Part shown: piece after piece, positions 17,901 to 25,536 of the stretch
How positions within the stretch are numbered: the first letter of the stretch is position 1
How the letters are laid out: each line of letters starts with the position of its first letter
NCBI GenBank assembly: GCA_964632945.1
Contig: CAZWCX010000005.1
Coordinates: forward strand, 62,001-126,000
Direction of reading: 5' to 3'
DNA: 64,000 nt
Source: CAZWCX01 sp964632945
GTDB taxonomy: Bacteria; Planctomycetota; MHYJ01; WSZJ01; CAZWCX01
Position numbers and translations under genes: made by a program
Notes under the pieces: generated by a model
What the model saw: the letters and a program-made list of their open reading frames with translations, nothing else
What the model was told of the DNA's origin: nothing
The model's database searches: none

Positions 17901-18017
17901 GTGACCAAGCCCGATGCCCCGTGCGATCTCGGAGCGTTCGGGCGCGGTCGCCGCGATCCCGCCGCCGGCGCACGGGACCGCGGGTTTCGCTGCGTCTCCA
18001 GGCAGTCGCCGGAGTAG
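14934..18017 (+). CDS. Ser/Thr protein kinase with extracellular FGE-sulfatase-like domain
   Basis: 1027 residues. The kinase domain (about 13-285) is complete: GEGGMG loop (22-27), Lys44, HRDVKPGN with Asp137, DFG with Asp155 and MPPEQ activation segment. A Thr/Ala-rich juxtamembrane region leads to a single membrane helix (about 369-387). The outer part holds three or so Ig-like beta modules (LSLVGTVKDEDREVRLEVVL and later repeats) and, from about 760, a formylglycine-generating-enzyme-like domain (GGEFDQG, FLVDKYEVTVEQAARWLN, LPSEAQWEYAARGADGRLFP, AGNVEEWCLDWY, RRVVRGGSF). The catalytic cysteines of true FGE, which lie shortly after the RGGSF strand, are absent, so this is likely a sugar- or protein-binding pseudo-FGE sensor. 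It follows the selenoprotein gene by 21 nt. Confidence 0.9.
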   Translation: MSQDAILQRRQLGPYTIMKKIGEGGMGAVYLARHRVLQVDHALKVIHPRMTSDSQLTQRYFREAKNTARLVHPNIVQVVGADVVEGIYYLAMQYIDGTTLAAVAKTGRLTPHQSVRYVHMVARALHYAHAKNIIHRDVKPGNVMIDQDDIARLMDFGLVREVEAADKDPDEKDRPLTTAGLMLGTPQYMPPEQWSGEEVDSRADLYALGVTLYFLLTGEYPVTGRTMPEMFKNVLQGKITSVMVRRPKLDRELAAIVDRSIQSEPSQRYQSGAEFAQALEGWFQNHPPPPEEAGLSIQAGGTDTMAGGLGVPSKSFKSTTKLSAVTRAREAGGASADDAGIPTTAREAPTIPGDAAVEAESGKRGIRALGGVIVGLLLAGAAIAGFYWNRPPAPSTVRIGIPAEDGTEARPLRTSAPQFSIPGQAERGGTTLNGKPYDLGTAVPLKRGMNLLELAVGSGASAQPVRTLYVVHDPDPPVLDVPALAAAKSGEILVPGRTLSLVGTVKDEDREVRLEVVLGEGSPRVLPVVNQEFRDLIEVGDSVQKLTLRARDRAGNEAVPLTALLVPDPGPPAPAWSGSVDWFGSRQVSLAGTCRGAAGLSLTHAGNPVSLGTDGSFTLSLQLDAGRHEIVIEARDSYGRAATLSRTVTVDLDPPRFVEVRPQSGAAVTLDALPGVIEVAGRLDGPEARLTVGGAETPVGPDGSFRQTAPVSAYGELQIDLSAVDPAGRTTPMGLRVRVKPRRYRATGKNPQGLPEYVRQTDGMTVIALPGGEFDQGLANGPGDAPPRKTRLSPFLVDKYEVTVEQAARWLNAEKVGPDGILSRGWFTPEKPGKFADLEYQAGAWRAVAGSERLPVSGVTWEGARSYARWADPEGGDLPSEAQWEYAARGADGRLFPWGNEAPNPGRCNFRNAGFDERQPVEVCGDGVSPFGAMNLAGNVEEWCLDWYDVSGYSRLPAEDPMLDQRPPGGDRRVVRGGSFLSPYSRQSEVTKPDAPCDLGAFGRGRRDPAAGARDRGFRCVSRQSPE

Positions 18018-18031
18018 TCCCGCGGCGGGAC
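18017..18031. terminator. Terminator-like inverted repeat between convergent genes
   Basis: GTCCCG-CGG-CGGGAC begins on the last base of the kinase stop codon and lies in the 28-bp gap to the converging TPR gene. The stem is only 6 bp and no T run follows, so the call is weak. Confidence 0.35.
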
Positions 18032-18045
18032 TCGATCGGGCGTCG

Positions 18046-19086
18046 CTATTCCGCGAGGAGGCTCTTGAAGTCCTCGCGTTCGCGCGCCTTGGCGAAGGAC
18101 GAGTCCTTGCGCGCGTCCGCCTTCGTCGACGGCTTGACCTCGATGCAGTGTTCCAGCGTCTTGAAGGCCTCCTCGAAGCGGCCCAGCTCCGAGTAGACGC
18201 AGGCGAGATTGTACTCCGTCTTGCCGATCGCGTCGGGGCTGTCCAGCTTCACCGCCAGGGCCTGCGCCGCCGTCAGGGGCGGCACGGCCGCCTCGAACTT
18301 TCCTTGCACGGCCAAGGCGAGGCCGAGCCCGTCCTGCGCCGCCCACAGCATCGAGTCACGCCCGGGCAGCGGATCATCCGTCTCGTGCAGCTCGATCGCC
18401 CGCCGGAACGCCCCCTCGGCGGTCACCCAGTCCTTTTTCTTTCCGCTCAAAGTCGCGTACATGTACTGCCCGAAACTGTAGTTGCGGATGCGCTCCTGGT
18501 TCGTCTGGAGCATCGACCGGGCCTGGTCGATGTCTCCCGAGTGATAGAGTCCCATTACGTGGCCCATCAAGGGCTTGAGATCCTTCCAGACGCGCGCGAC
18601 CTTGGCCTTGAACTTCCGGCGCAAACGGTCCTTGATCCACTCCGTCTCCTCGCTCTCCTGGGGGAAGCCGAGGATGAGGACATAGGGTCCGTAGTGCACG
18701 ATCTCCTGCGGCCGTTCGGCCGCGGTCTTCTGGTCCTCGCCCCAGAGGATGCGGGGGAGCGCGGTGCGGACAAGGTCCGGCAGCGCCTTCTCATACTGGA
18801 AGTAGGCGATCACGCCGGAGCGCATCGCGGAAGTGGCGATCGCCTGCGTCGCGGTCGCGACGGGAACCGGGAGCACGCCGTCCTGGTCCGGTTTCCGGAT
18901 CAGCGCTTCGAGGGCGGGGGTGGCGCCGGGGAGGCCTTCTACGAAGGACCATCCCGCCGGGAGTTCGTCCTGGGCGATTTTCAATTGCTCCAGGGTCGGG
19001 GGAGCGGGTTCCTCGGCGCCGACCCAGCCGGCGCACGCGAGGATTGCCGCCAGCAACCCGAACCCCACCGGTCGAATCACCATCAT
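18046..19086 (-). CDS. Exported TPR-like protein
   Basis: 346 residues from the first of two adjacent ATG codons. A signal peptide (VGFGLLAAILACAGWVGA) precedes a domain of about 130 residues (LKIAQDELPAGWSFVEGLPG, then a beta-rich part ending VHYGPYVLILGFPQ) that I cannot assign. The second half is TPR-like, with repeats such as WVTAEGAFRRAIELHETDD, FEAAVPPLTAAQALAVKLDS and GRFEEAFKTLEHCIEVKP. It is the last gene of the leftward block of exported proteins, 35 nt after the preceding stop. It may present ligands or partners for its neighbours, which is inference from context only. Confidence 0.75.
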   Translation of the reverse strand: MMVIRPVGFGLLAAILACAGWVGAEEPAPPTLEQLKIAQDELPAGWSFVEGLPGATPALEALIRKPDQDGVLPVPVATATQAIATSAMRSGVIAYFQYEKALPDLVRTALPRILWGEDQKTAAERPQEIVHYGPYVLILGFPQESEETEWIKDRLRRKFKAKVARVWKDLKPLMGHVMGLYHSGDIDQARSMLQTNQERIRNYSFGQYMYATLSGKKKDWVTAEGAFRRAIELHETDDPLPGRDSMLWAAQDGLGLALAVQGKFEAAVPPLTAAQALAVKLDSPDAIGKTEYNLACVYSELGRFEEAFKTLEHCIEVKPSTKADARKDSSFAKAREREDFKSLLAE

Positions 19087-19121
19087 CGCAGTCTCTCGCT
19101 CTCTTTGGGACTTCGAAATCG

Positions 19122-20570
19122 CTACTTGCCGGATCCGTTTCCCGCGGGGGACGGGTCCACGCCGGTTGTCCCGGCTGGCCAGGAGACGGAGGCGCGCCAT
19201 GCGCGGAACTCCTCCTCGGTGGCCTCCGGTCCATGGAAGCGCAGGCTGTGGGCGATCCCCTCCGCGGGGAACAACTCGCAAATCCAGTACGAGCGCTTCG
19301 TTCGACCATCCACCACCACGGTGGCGGAATAGGAATGGAACGTGCGGCTGCCCGCCGCCGTGACTCCCGGATCGAGGGGTGAGAGGTCCTTCACGTCCGC
19401 CTTGCCCCTTCGGGCATCCATCTCGATGCGATGTCGCAGCGCGGCCTCGCCGGCCAGCTTCGGGTAGAGGAGCAGGCTCAATTCGGCCTCGCGATGGCCG
19501 TCCGGGGATTTCAGGAGGGCGAGGAAGGGGGCGTTTCCGGGCATGGGATCCGCCGTCCAGCCGGGCGGAACCGTCACGGCGGTGCCGAGGGACTTCCAGG
19601 TGAGGACGCGGCGGCCGTCCAGGGTCGCATCTTCCACGATCTCGGGGGAGGAGGGGAACTCCGGAAAGGCGAGGATGCCGAGGTCCTCGCCCAGGGACTT
19701 TGCGAGTCGCTCGTAACTCTCGGTGACGTTGCGGACGAGCGAAGGGGGAGGCAAGCTCGGATCCCGCTTGGTGTCCGCGGGCGCCTCGCGGCCGATGAGC
19801 GGACCCATGCGCCGCCAGGCCCCGCTGCGCGCGCGGCGCAGCAGGGCGGCGTGGTTGATCAGTTCGTTGCGCGCATCCGGGACGTAGGCGGAGATTCGCG
19901 CGTTCACGACGGCCTCGAGAGCGGTGGTCGCGGCGGTCAGGCGCCGCAGGTATTCCCCCTCGACGAACTCCAGCCAGGGCGCCTGGACGGCACTTTTCTT
20001 TTCGTCGGTCAGGCGCGGGGGCTTGGAGTGCTTGAGGAAGAAAAGGGTCTGGACGGCGGTCTCGGTCCGGTGCCAGATGCCGATCCACAGGTCGTGGAAC
20101 TCCCGGGCCGTGGCGACGTACAGTGCGCGGTACCGTTCGCGCTCGACCTTCTCCGTTTCCGCGTCTCCGACGCGGACTTCGCAGCTCACCGGCGTCGACT
20201 TCTCGAGTCCCGGGTGGGCGCCGAGCAAGGCGGCATCCTGGTCCTGGGCGCTGATTTCCAAGCGGATGACGTAGACCCCCGGAACCAGGCCGGCAAACGG
20301 GCCCCAACTGCTCGTCAGGCCGTCCTCGGGTTTTTCCTTGGGGACGATGTTCCAGGCCACCATGCCCTGGTCGAACAGGAGGGTGGTCCGCAGGACGGTG
20401 CCCGCGGGGGCGCCGGAGGTCAGGGCGATCTCGAACGTGACGCCTTCCTCGCCGTCGGCGACGTCCACCTTGTCGATGCGCAGCAGGACCCCGGCGGGGC
20501 TCTGCGCGTGCACGAGGGAAGTCCCGACCCCCACCAGGAGCAGGAGCGTCCAGGCAATCCGCAATCTCAA
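19122..20570 (-). CDS. Secreted three-part protein, paralogue A
   Basis: 482 residues, started at a TTG (20570) that overlaps the upstream stop as TTGA and has GAGGA 7 nt before it. Signal peptide ends at LVHAQ. Residues about 25-140 form a beta-sandwich domain (LLRIDKVDVADGEEGVTFEI, GTVLRTTLLFDQG, then HPGLEKSTPVSCEVRVG). A long helical region (about 140-310) follows, then a C-terminal alpha/beta domain (VTVPPGWTADPMPGN to FRAWRASVSW) that resembles PsbP/Mog1-like modules. The same order is found in the genes at 22093-23598 and 24195-25526. Function is unknown; all three are exported and lie in one block, so they may form one surface or periplasmic assembly. Confidence 0.72.
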   Translation of the reverse strand: MRLRIAWTLLLLVGVGTSLVHAQSPAGVLLRIDKVDVADGEEGVTFEIALTSGAPAGTVLRTTLLFDQGMVAWNIVPKEKPEDGLTSSWGPFAGLVPGVYVIRLEISAQDQDAALLGAHPGLEKSTPVSCEVRVGDAETEKVERERYRALYVATAREFHDLWIGIWHRTETAVQTLFFLKHSKPPRLTDEKKSAVQAPWLEFVEGEYLRRLTAATTALEAVVNARISAYVPDARNELINHAALLRRARSGAWRRMGPLIGREAPADTKRDPSLPPPSLVRNVTESYERLAKSLGEDLGILAFPEFPSSPEIVEDATLDGRRVLTWKSLGTAVTVPPGWTADPMPGNAPFLALLKSPDGHREAELSLLLYPKLAGEAALRHRIEMDARRGKADVKDLSPLDPGVTAAGSRTFHSYSATVVVDGRTKRSYWICELFPAEGIAHSLRFHGPEATEEEFRAWRASVSWPAGTTGVDPSPAGNGSGK

Positions 20571-22081
20571 GGCATCGTCCTCACGGCGTGTTGGAGCGCG
20601 AGGATCCCCAGCGCAGTGGCGATCACCGGCTCGTCCTCGGACATGATGGGTACGGGGTTTTTCCAGAATCCGTCGGGTTCCTGGCGCACGATGAGTTCGA
20701 GCGCAAGGTCGCGACGCCAGTCGTGGCCTGCGCCCTCCGCGTCGTCGGCGACCAGGGTCGTGATCCCCGCGCGGTCGAATCCGCGGGCCAGGGACAGGAG
20801 GTAGTAGTAGAAAATGCCGTGGTCGTAGGCCACCGGAGCGTGCTCCGGGAACCCGGGATTGCGGCTGACGCTGAAGTTGCGCGCCAGCCAGGAGCGGGCC
20901 GATCGGGAGCGGGGATCCTCGGGGGGGATCCCGAGCGCGCCCAGGGCGCGAAAGGCGTCGGCCGTGGCGCTCCCATACGATCGGTACTGGAAGACGTCCA
21001 GGTCGATCTCGCGCTCGCCCGCTTTGCTGTGCCGGGGGTGCGTCAGGAAACCGCCGTCCGCCCAGTCGCCGGGCGACACCCCCGCGGCGGGCGAGTTCCA
21101 GCAGGCCGACACGAACCGCTCGGCCCTGCGCAGGGTCTCCGAGACGTCCAATTCGTCGATCCCGCGCGCCGCGGCAAGCGCATCGAGGGCCCACGCCGTT
21201 ACGGTGACCTCGACTTTCAGGTTGTTGGGTTGGAACTCGTCATGGTAGTTCCACCCCCCGACGGCCGTGTGATCCTCCGCGAGTTTCGGTCCCGGGACCA
21301 TCTGGGAGCGGAGCAGGAAGTTGCGCAGTTGGGCGGCGCGGTTGCGGTTGGCTTCGGCATCGAGTTGCAGCAGCGCGAGCAGGGCGAAGCTGCTCGAGAA
21401 GACCCGATACCGAGGGCTGTCCTTCTGATCGATGCCGCCGTCGGGGGCCTGATAGGCGAGGACGAACTCCGTCGCGCGGTCGCGCGCGCTTCGCAACGTG
21501 TTTTCATAAGTCGGGGCGGAGGCCGCGGGGGGGGCCGAGGCCAGCGCGAGAAGGCAGAGGGAGCTCACATGGGTGGCCGGCTTGATCTCGCCGCGCGGAC
21601 CGGGGTTGTTCCAGCCGCCGTGCCGCCGCTGTTGGGCGCACAGCCAGAGGGTGGCCGCTTCGAGCCGGGCGAGCGCCAAGGCGCGGAGCGGGCGGGCCTC
21701 GGGGACGACCGGGACTTCCACCGCGCCGTCGGCGCGCGCGAGGCCGAACCGGACCGGCGTACCGGGCGGGGCGAGGAGGATCGCGCGCCGCGCATCGGCC
21801 TCGGTTCCGACCGGTTTCCCCTGCAACTGCTGCACCCAGTCCCCGGCGACGATCCCCGCCCGCGCGGCCGGGGAGTCGGGATCCACGGCGCCGATGCGCA
21901 TCGCGGGGGCTTCCGGTCGATGCGGGCAGACCAGCGTGGCTCCATCCGCATCATGCGCGACGAGGCCGCGAATTCCCGTCCAGCCGACGGTCGGTGCGGC
22001 GGGATCCGGATCCGCCCATGCTCTCCCTGCCGCGATGCCCGTGCAGGCAACGAGAGTCAAGACTCCGAGGAAAAGGCGCAT
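20567..22081 (-). CDS. PDZ and squalene-cyclase-fold exported protein
   Basis: 504 residues. Signal peptide ends near GRAWADP. A PDZ domain covers about 45-120 (MRIGAVDPDSPAARAGIVAGDWVQQLQGKPV). The remainder is an alpha/alpha toroid of prenyltransferase/squalene-cyclase type with repeated short motifs such as RRHGGWNNPGPRG, APDGGIDQKD, ADGGFLTHPRH and EPDGFWKNPVP. The catalytic DxDD of cyclases is not evident, so a binding or scaffold role is more likely than terpene chemistry. The start overlaps nothing, with GAGGG 8 nt upstream; the 3' end overlaps the next gene by 4 nt. A second protein of this fold is at 47652. Confidence 0.8.
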   Translation of the reverse strand: MRLFLGVLTLVACTGIAAGRAWADPDPAAPTVGWTGIRGLVAHDADGATLVCPHRPEAPAMRIGAVDPDSPAARAGIVAGDWVQQLQGKPVGTEADARRAILLAPPGTPVRFGLARADGAVEVPVVPEARPLRALALARLEAATLWLCAQQRRHGGWNNPGPRGEIKPATHVSSLCLLALASAPPAASAPTYENTLRSARDRATEFVLAYQAPDGGIDQKDSPRYRVFSSSFALLALLQLDAEANRNRAAQLRNFLLRSQMVPGPKLAEDHTAVGGWNYHDEFQPNNLKVEVTVTAWALDALAAARGIDELDVSETLRRAERFVSACWNSPAAGVSPGDWADGGFLTHPRHSKAGEREIDLDVFQYRSYGSATADAFRALGALGIPPEDPRSRSARSWLARNFSVSRNPGFPEHAPVAYDHGIFYYYLLSLARGFDRAGITTLVADDAEGAGHDWRRDLALELIVRQEPDGFWKNPVPIMSEDEPVIATALGILALQHAVRTMP

Positions 22082-22092
22082 GCCCGAAGCCC

Positions 22093-23598
22093 TCAGCGGG
22101 GGACAAACTGGATCAGTTCCGCGGGCTCCTCATCCCGGATTCGGAACGTCTTCCAGATCTCCTCCCACATCGGCGCGACCTTGCCCCAGTGCTTCGCCTG
22201 GGTGGAGAAGGAAACGATATAGACGGTGCGCATGTCGCGCCCGTAGACGATATGGAATGCGCCCTCGTAGTCGCCCGCCGGTCGAGCCGGGGTGCCCGGA
22301 TGCTTGGTCTTCTGCGTGAACGCGTAGGATCGGCGCTTGTTTCCGGGCATGAGCTTGTCCGGCAGCATGACTTCCTTGCCGTCGGTGATCCCCTCGTTCA
22401 TGGTGCCCATCAGGCGGACGAAGGCATCCGGGGCGAGGGGTTGCGCAAACTGGCGCACGATCACCGCCCCCTGGGCCCCCACGAAGTACTCCGGGATCTT
22501 CCCGCTCTTCGGATCGGCCTCGGACTCGAAATAGACCCGGGTGGAAGGATCGGTGGAGAAGATGTTGAAGCGGAGTCCGGGGGGGAGCGGACCGACGTGG
22601 AAGCGGCAGGAGACGTTCTTGTACACTCCCTCGTGAATGAACCCGCGTTCGATGACGTTCGACTCTTTCATGGTCCAGACGTTGGCCACCTGGCTGGTCC
22701 CGAGCGTGGAATACATGTCTCGCGTCGCGTTCGCGATGCGTTGTTCCACTTCTTTTCGCTTGTTGGCCCACGCCTGCGGGGGTTCCTTGAGCTGTCGCTC
22801 CTTTTCGGGAAACAGCTGTTCGTAGGTGGCCTGCGCCTCCTTCATGCTGTGGCCGAACCACTCCTCGAGCAGGCCCTCGATGCCGGCGATCTTCGCGATC
22901 ATGTCGCCGAAGATCGGGGCGAACCGGTCGGATTCCTCCTTCTTGAGCTTGAGGAAGTCGTGGCGGACGGGCTTGAGGAGCGCATTCCCGACATCCGACT
23001 CCTGCTTCGTCGACGTCCACATGGTCTTGCGGAAGTGGTCGAGGGCCATGGGGTCGCTTTTCGCCATCCCCTCGATTTCGCGGGCGCGTTGCATGGCGCC
23101 TTCCAGGCGTCCGGTCATCTGCTGATACCAGCCGCCGTACCGGAACATCAGGCGGACGTAGGCGTCCTGGCGCGTCTGGCGGATCTTCTCGGCTTCCTGG
23201 GGGTCGCCGACCAGAACGGCGGAGACGGCCTCGATGGATTCGCCCCAGGAGTCCTCCCAGGTCTGCGTGACCTGCGATTGGGTCTGCTTGGCCCGGCGGG
23301 CGACCAGGGCGACCTGATACAGTCCGATCTCGGCGACTCCCGGGTGCGGGCCGAAGAGGACTTCCGCTTTCCCCGGTCCTTCGACGCGATGGGTGCCGAC
23401 CGCGCTGGCGGCCCCGCGCCGGACTTCGGCTTCGACGATCGTTCCGGCGGGGAGGTTGAAGGTGGCGACGACCTTGACGGCCGACTGCTCTCCCTGGGTG
23501 AGTACCTCCGCCTTTTCGATCGTGATTCCCTGCGCCCAGAGCGAGGGGGCGAACAGCAGGATCAGGGCGAGGGCGAGACGAGACGAGTGGCGGGCCAT
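22093..23598 (-). CDS. Secreted three-part protein, paralogue B
   Basis: 501 residues from the ATG at 23598, which has GGAGGA 8 nt upstream. Signal peptide ends at SLWAQ. Layout matches the gene at 19122-20570: a beta domain (ITIEKAEVLTQGEQSAVKVV, LPAGTIVEAEVRRGA, then FGPHPGVAEIGLYQVALVA), a central helical region of about 200 residues rich in charged residues and containing LEEWFGHSMKEAQATYEQLF, and a C-terminal alpha/beta domain (FHVGPLPPGLRFNIFSTD to MWEEIWKTFRIRDEE). The helical part has spacing like a coiled coil. Role unknown. It has its own predicted promoter and is followed 11 nt later by the PDZ/cyclase-fold gene, so the downstream three genes probably share its message. Confidence 0.72.
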   Translation of the reverse strand: MARHSSRLALALILLFAPSLWAQGITIEKAEVLTQGEQSAVKVVATFNLPAGTIVEAEVRRGAASAVGTHRVEGPGKAEVLFGPHPGVAEIGLYQVALVARRAKQTQSQVTQTWEDSWGESIEAVSAVLVGDPQEAEKIRQTRQDAYVRLMFRYGGWYQQMTGRLEGAMQRAREIEGMAKSDPMALDHFRKTMWTSTKQESDVGNALLKPVRHDFLKLKKEESDRFAPIFGDMIAKIAGIEGLLEEWFGHSMKEAQATYEQLFPEKERQLKEPPQAWANKRKEVEQRIANATRDMYSTLGTSQVANVWTMKESNVIERGFIHEGVYKNVSCRFHVGPLPPGLRFNIFSTDPSTRVYFESEADPKSGKIPEYFVGAQGAVIVRQFAQPLAPDAFVRLMGTMNEGITDGKEVMLPDKLMPGNKRRSYAFTQKTKHPGTPARPAGDYEGAFHIVYGRDMRTVYIVSFSTQAKHWGKVAPMWEEIWKTFRIRDEEPAELIQFVPR

Positions 23599-23653
23599 GG
23601 CAGAATTCCTCCGTGGAGGATGGCGGGGACGAGAATGGCGATCATCGGAGGTG

Positions 23654-23683
23654 AATCTACCGGAAGCGCCGGGGCGGTCGCAA
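23654..23683 (-). promoter_or_regulatory. Promoter upstream of paralogue B
   Basis: On the minus strand TTGCGA (23678-23683) and TAGATT (23654-23659) are 18 nt apart. Each box matches four of six consensus positions. The start near 23647 gives a leader of about 50 nt to the ATG at 23598. It lies just after the hairpin at 23739-23762, consistent with a new transcription unit. Confidence 0.45.
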
Positions 23684-23738
23684 GGAATCTCGCGCCGCCG
23701 CCGACGCGACCGGTGATCGCTCGGTGAGAAAACCGACA

Positions 23739-23762
23739 ACCGCCCCTCCGAGGAAGGGCGGT
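23739..23762 (-). terminator. Intrinsic terminator-like hairpin after the small secreted peptide gene
   Basis: A 7-bp perfect stem ACCGCCC/GGGCGGT with a 10-nt loop. On the minus strand it is followed by TGTCGGTTTTCTC, a T-rich stretch, which fits a leftward intrinsic terminator. The plus-strand side is followed by GATTTCTTGTT, so it may work in both directions. Confidence 0.6.
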
Positions 23763-23815
23763 CGTCCCGATTTCTTGTTCGGCCCCTGATGCTACGCACC
23801 AGAGGTGATCCCTGC

Positions 23816-23905
23816 TTAGCAGTTCTCGATGTCCAGGCCGTCGAAGGAGTCTTCCTCACGAGCAGCCGGTTCGGGAATCGGCCAAGGCACGTAGGGATCG
23901 TGCAT
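23816..23905 (-). other. Possible 29-codon mini-ORF in frame after the peptide gene stop
   Basis: An ATG at 23905 opens a 29-codon frame that ends in TAA. It lies in the same frame as the 79-residue secreted peptide gene, four codons past its TGA. The product is acidic (AAREEDSFDGLDIENC at its end). There is no clear ribosome-binding site, so it is probably either untranslated or reached only by readthrough. Confidence 0.25.
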
Positions 23906-23914
23906 CGCCGGGGG

Positions 23915-24154
23915 TCACCCATCAAAGTAGCCCTGGTTCCAGACGGTCGTCTGTTCGGCGACTCCGTCCGGGGGCGTGTCGAAATCCCAGCCTACCGTGA
24001 TCAGGCCGGGATTCGGATGGCCGTACTGCGCCCAGATCGCATGGCCACCCTGATAGGTGAGATCCTCGTTCAACGCCGAGGCCCAAGGCGCCGACAGCAC
24101 CAGCACCAGTGCCAGTGAGGTCGTTACCAGGAGCCCTTTCCACAGGTGTTTCAT
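23915..24154 (-). CDS. Small secreted peptide of unknown function
   Basis: 79 residues. The ribosome-binding site AAAGGAGGT lies 6 nt before the ATG and is the strongest in this block, which suggests high expression. A clear signal peptide (LLVTTSLALVLVLSAPWASA) leaves a mature peptide of about 51 residues, rich in Gly, Asp, Tyr, Trp and Thr (DLTYQGGHAIWAQYGHPNPG, then TVGWDFDTPPDGVAEQTTVW) and free of Cys. It follows paralogue C by 40 nt and precedes a terminator-like hairpin. I do not recognise the family; a signalling, structural or antimicrobial peptide are all open. Confidence 0.68.
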   Translation of the reverse strand: MKHLWKGLLVTTSLALVLVLSAPWASALNEDLTYQGGHAIWAQYGHPNPGLITVGWDFDTPPDGVAEQTTVWNQGYFDG

Positions 24155-24194
24155 CGAATGACCTCCTTTCTTCCGGAAGAATAAGGACGTCCTT

Positions 24195-25526
24195 TTACTC
24201 CCCAGTTGAGGACCGGAACGAAACCGACTTCATGACCTCCGCGGCGATCGGCTGGAACTCGGTCCAGCGTTGGACGGATGACAGCGCCACCAGCACCGCC
24301 ATTCGACCATCGTGCGAGAGGAATGCACGGGCCAGCCCGTATCCGGTTTGATCCTTGTTCCACGAGAACTTTCGTCCGGCCGTCGTCTTCACCGCGTCGC
24401 CGGGGGTCGGCGGCTCGATCGAGACGACCTTGGCCTTTTCGACTCCGGCCAGGACTCGGTCGAGGAAGGCCGACAGCGCCGCTTCGGAGCCGTCTTTGGC
24501 CGTGTGCAGGACGATTCGGCAACCGGTCCAGGCGGCGGCCTGCGAGTTCAGAACCGCGATTCCGCCTCCCTCGTCGGTTTCCACCCAGGACCAGCCCGGT
24601 CGGGAGCAGGTAACCCGGATGCCGGAGGTTTCATCGCCGAAAGCCCCGCCGATCCGGCGCTCGATTTTCGCCACGCCCTCGGCCGTGATCCCGGCGAACT
24701 GTTTCAGGTCGGTGTAGCTCTTCTCCAGCGCCTGGAGCATCCCCTTGGCGGACTTCGGCAGGTGCCCGTCGCGCGCCATGGACGACTCGAGGGTCGACTG
24801 GAACTGATCGACCTTGCGGAGCCACATCGTCGCCCGTTCGCGCAATCCGCGGAGGTAGCTCGCCGCGTAGAGTACCGGGGTGGACTGCTCGAGGTCGCCG
24901 GAAATCCCGCGCACCACCGCCGCGTCGGGAACATTGGCGCCGGTCACCGCCGATTGGACGGCTTGCAGCAGCGGGTCCGCCTTCTGGAACCAGGCCACCC
25001 AGGCTTCGACCTCGCGCTGATGGGCGATCGTCTCGTCTTCGGCCGTCCCCAGTCGCACGGGGATCCGGACCTCGGTCCGCTGGACGAGACCCACCGCGGC
25101 CGTCCATGCGGGCGCCAGGTTCGGCGGTTGGTGGGTCAGGTGGGTTTCAACGGTGAGCCAGTATTCACCCGGGGGGAGAGCGCGGCTGAGGCCGCCCACG
25201 GAGCCCCCCAGGAGATTCGGATCCTGCACGAACTCCAGGGTCCCCTGGCCCACGATCTCTTCGCCGAAGCGCAGCACGAGCTGCACCAGACTGCCCTTGG
25301 GCAGCGTCGTCGTAGCGGTCACGCCGAGGGCTGCGCCCGTTTCGGCTTCGACCTTCCACTGCGTGGTCTTCACGGTGATCCAGGCGTTGTCCGCACGATC
25401 CCCCTCGGCTGCCGCCGGAAGCGCGGCGGCAAGGACCAGTCCGAGGGCGGCGACCAGGACCCCGCCGTGCGGGGTCGATCGGGTCCGGGGGCTCGGGAAG
25501 ACGAAACTCGGGTCGAGGTTCAGCAT
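24195..25526 (-). CDS. Secreted three-part protein, paralogue C
   Basis: 443 residues. A signal-anchor-like segment (GGVLVAALGLVLAAALPAAA) follows a basic 20-residue start. The beta domain runs from WITVKTTQWKVEAETGAALG through LPKGSLVQLVLRFGEEIVG to LPPGEYWLTVETHL. A helical middle (LRGLRERATMWLRKVDQFQS, GHLPKSAKGMLQALEKSYTD) and a C-terminal alpha/beta domain (IRVTCSRPGWSWVETDEGGG to EVMKSVSFRSS) complete the same three-part layout as the genes at 19122 and 22093. The start lies 10 nt after the stop of the LamG pseudopilin gene, so the two are an operon. Function unknown. Confidence 0.72.
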   Translation of the reverse strand: MLNLDPSFVFPSPRTRSTPHGGVLVAALGLVLAAALPAAAEGDRADNAWITVKTTQWKVEAETGAALGVTATTTLPKGSLVQLVLRFGEEIVGQGTLEFVQDPNLLGGSVGGLSRALPPGEYWLTVETHLTHQPPNLAPAWTAAVGLVQRTEVRIPVRLGTAEDETIAHQREVEAWVAWFQKADPLLQAVQSAVTGANVPDAAVVRGISGDLEQSTPVLYAASYLRGLRERATMWLRKVDQFQSTLESSMARDGHLPKSAKGMLQALEKSYTDLKQFAGITAEGVAKIERRIGGAFGDETSGIRVTCSRPGWSWVETDEGGGIAVLNSQAAAWTGCRIVLHTAKDGSEAALSAFLDRVLAGVEKAKVVSIEPPTPGDAVKTTAGRKFSWNKDQTGYGLARAFLSHDGRMAVLVALSSVQRWTEFQPIAAEVMKSVSFRSSTGE

Positions 25527-25536
25527 CGGCTCTTCA

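Noticed and set aside
23915..23917. Selenocysteine at the TGA ending the small secreted peptide
   Set aside because: The hairpin after it has a 5-bp stem and a loop without G, and no redox motif surrounds the codon.
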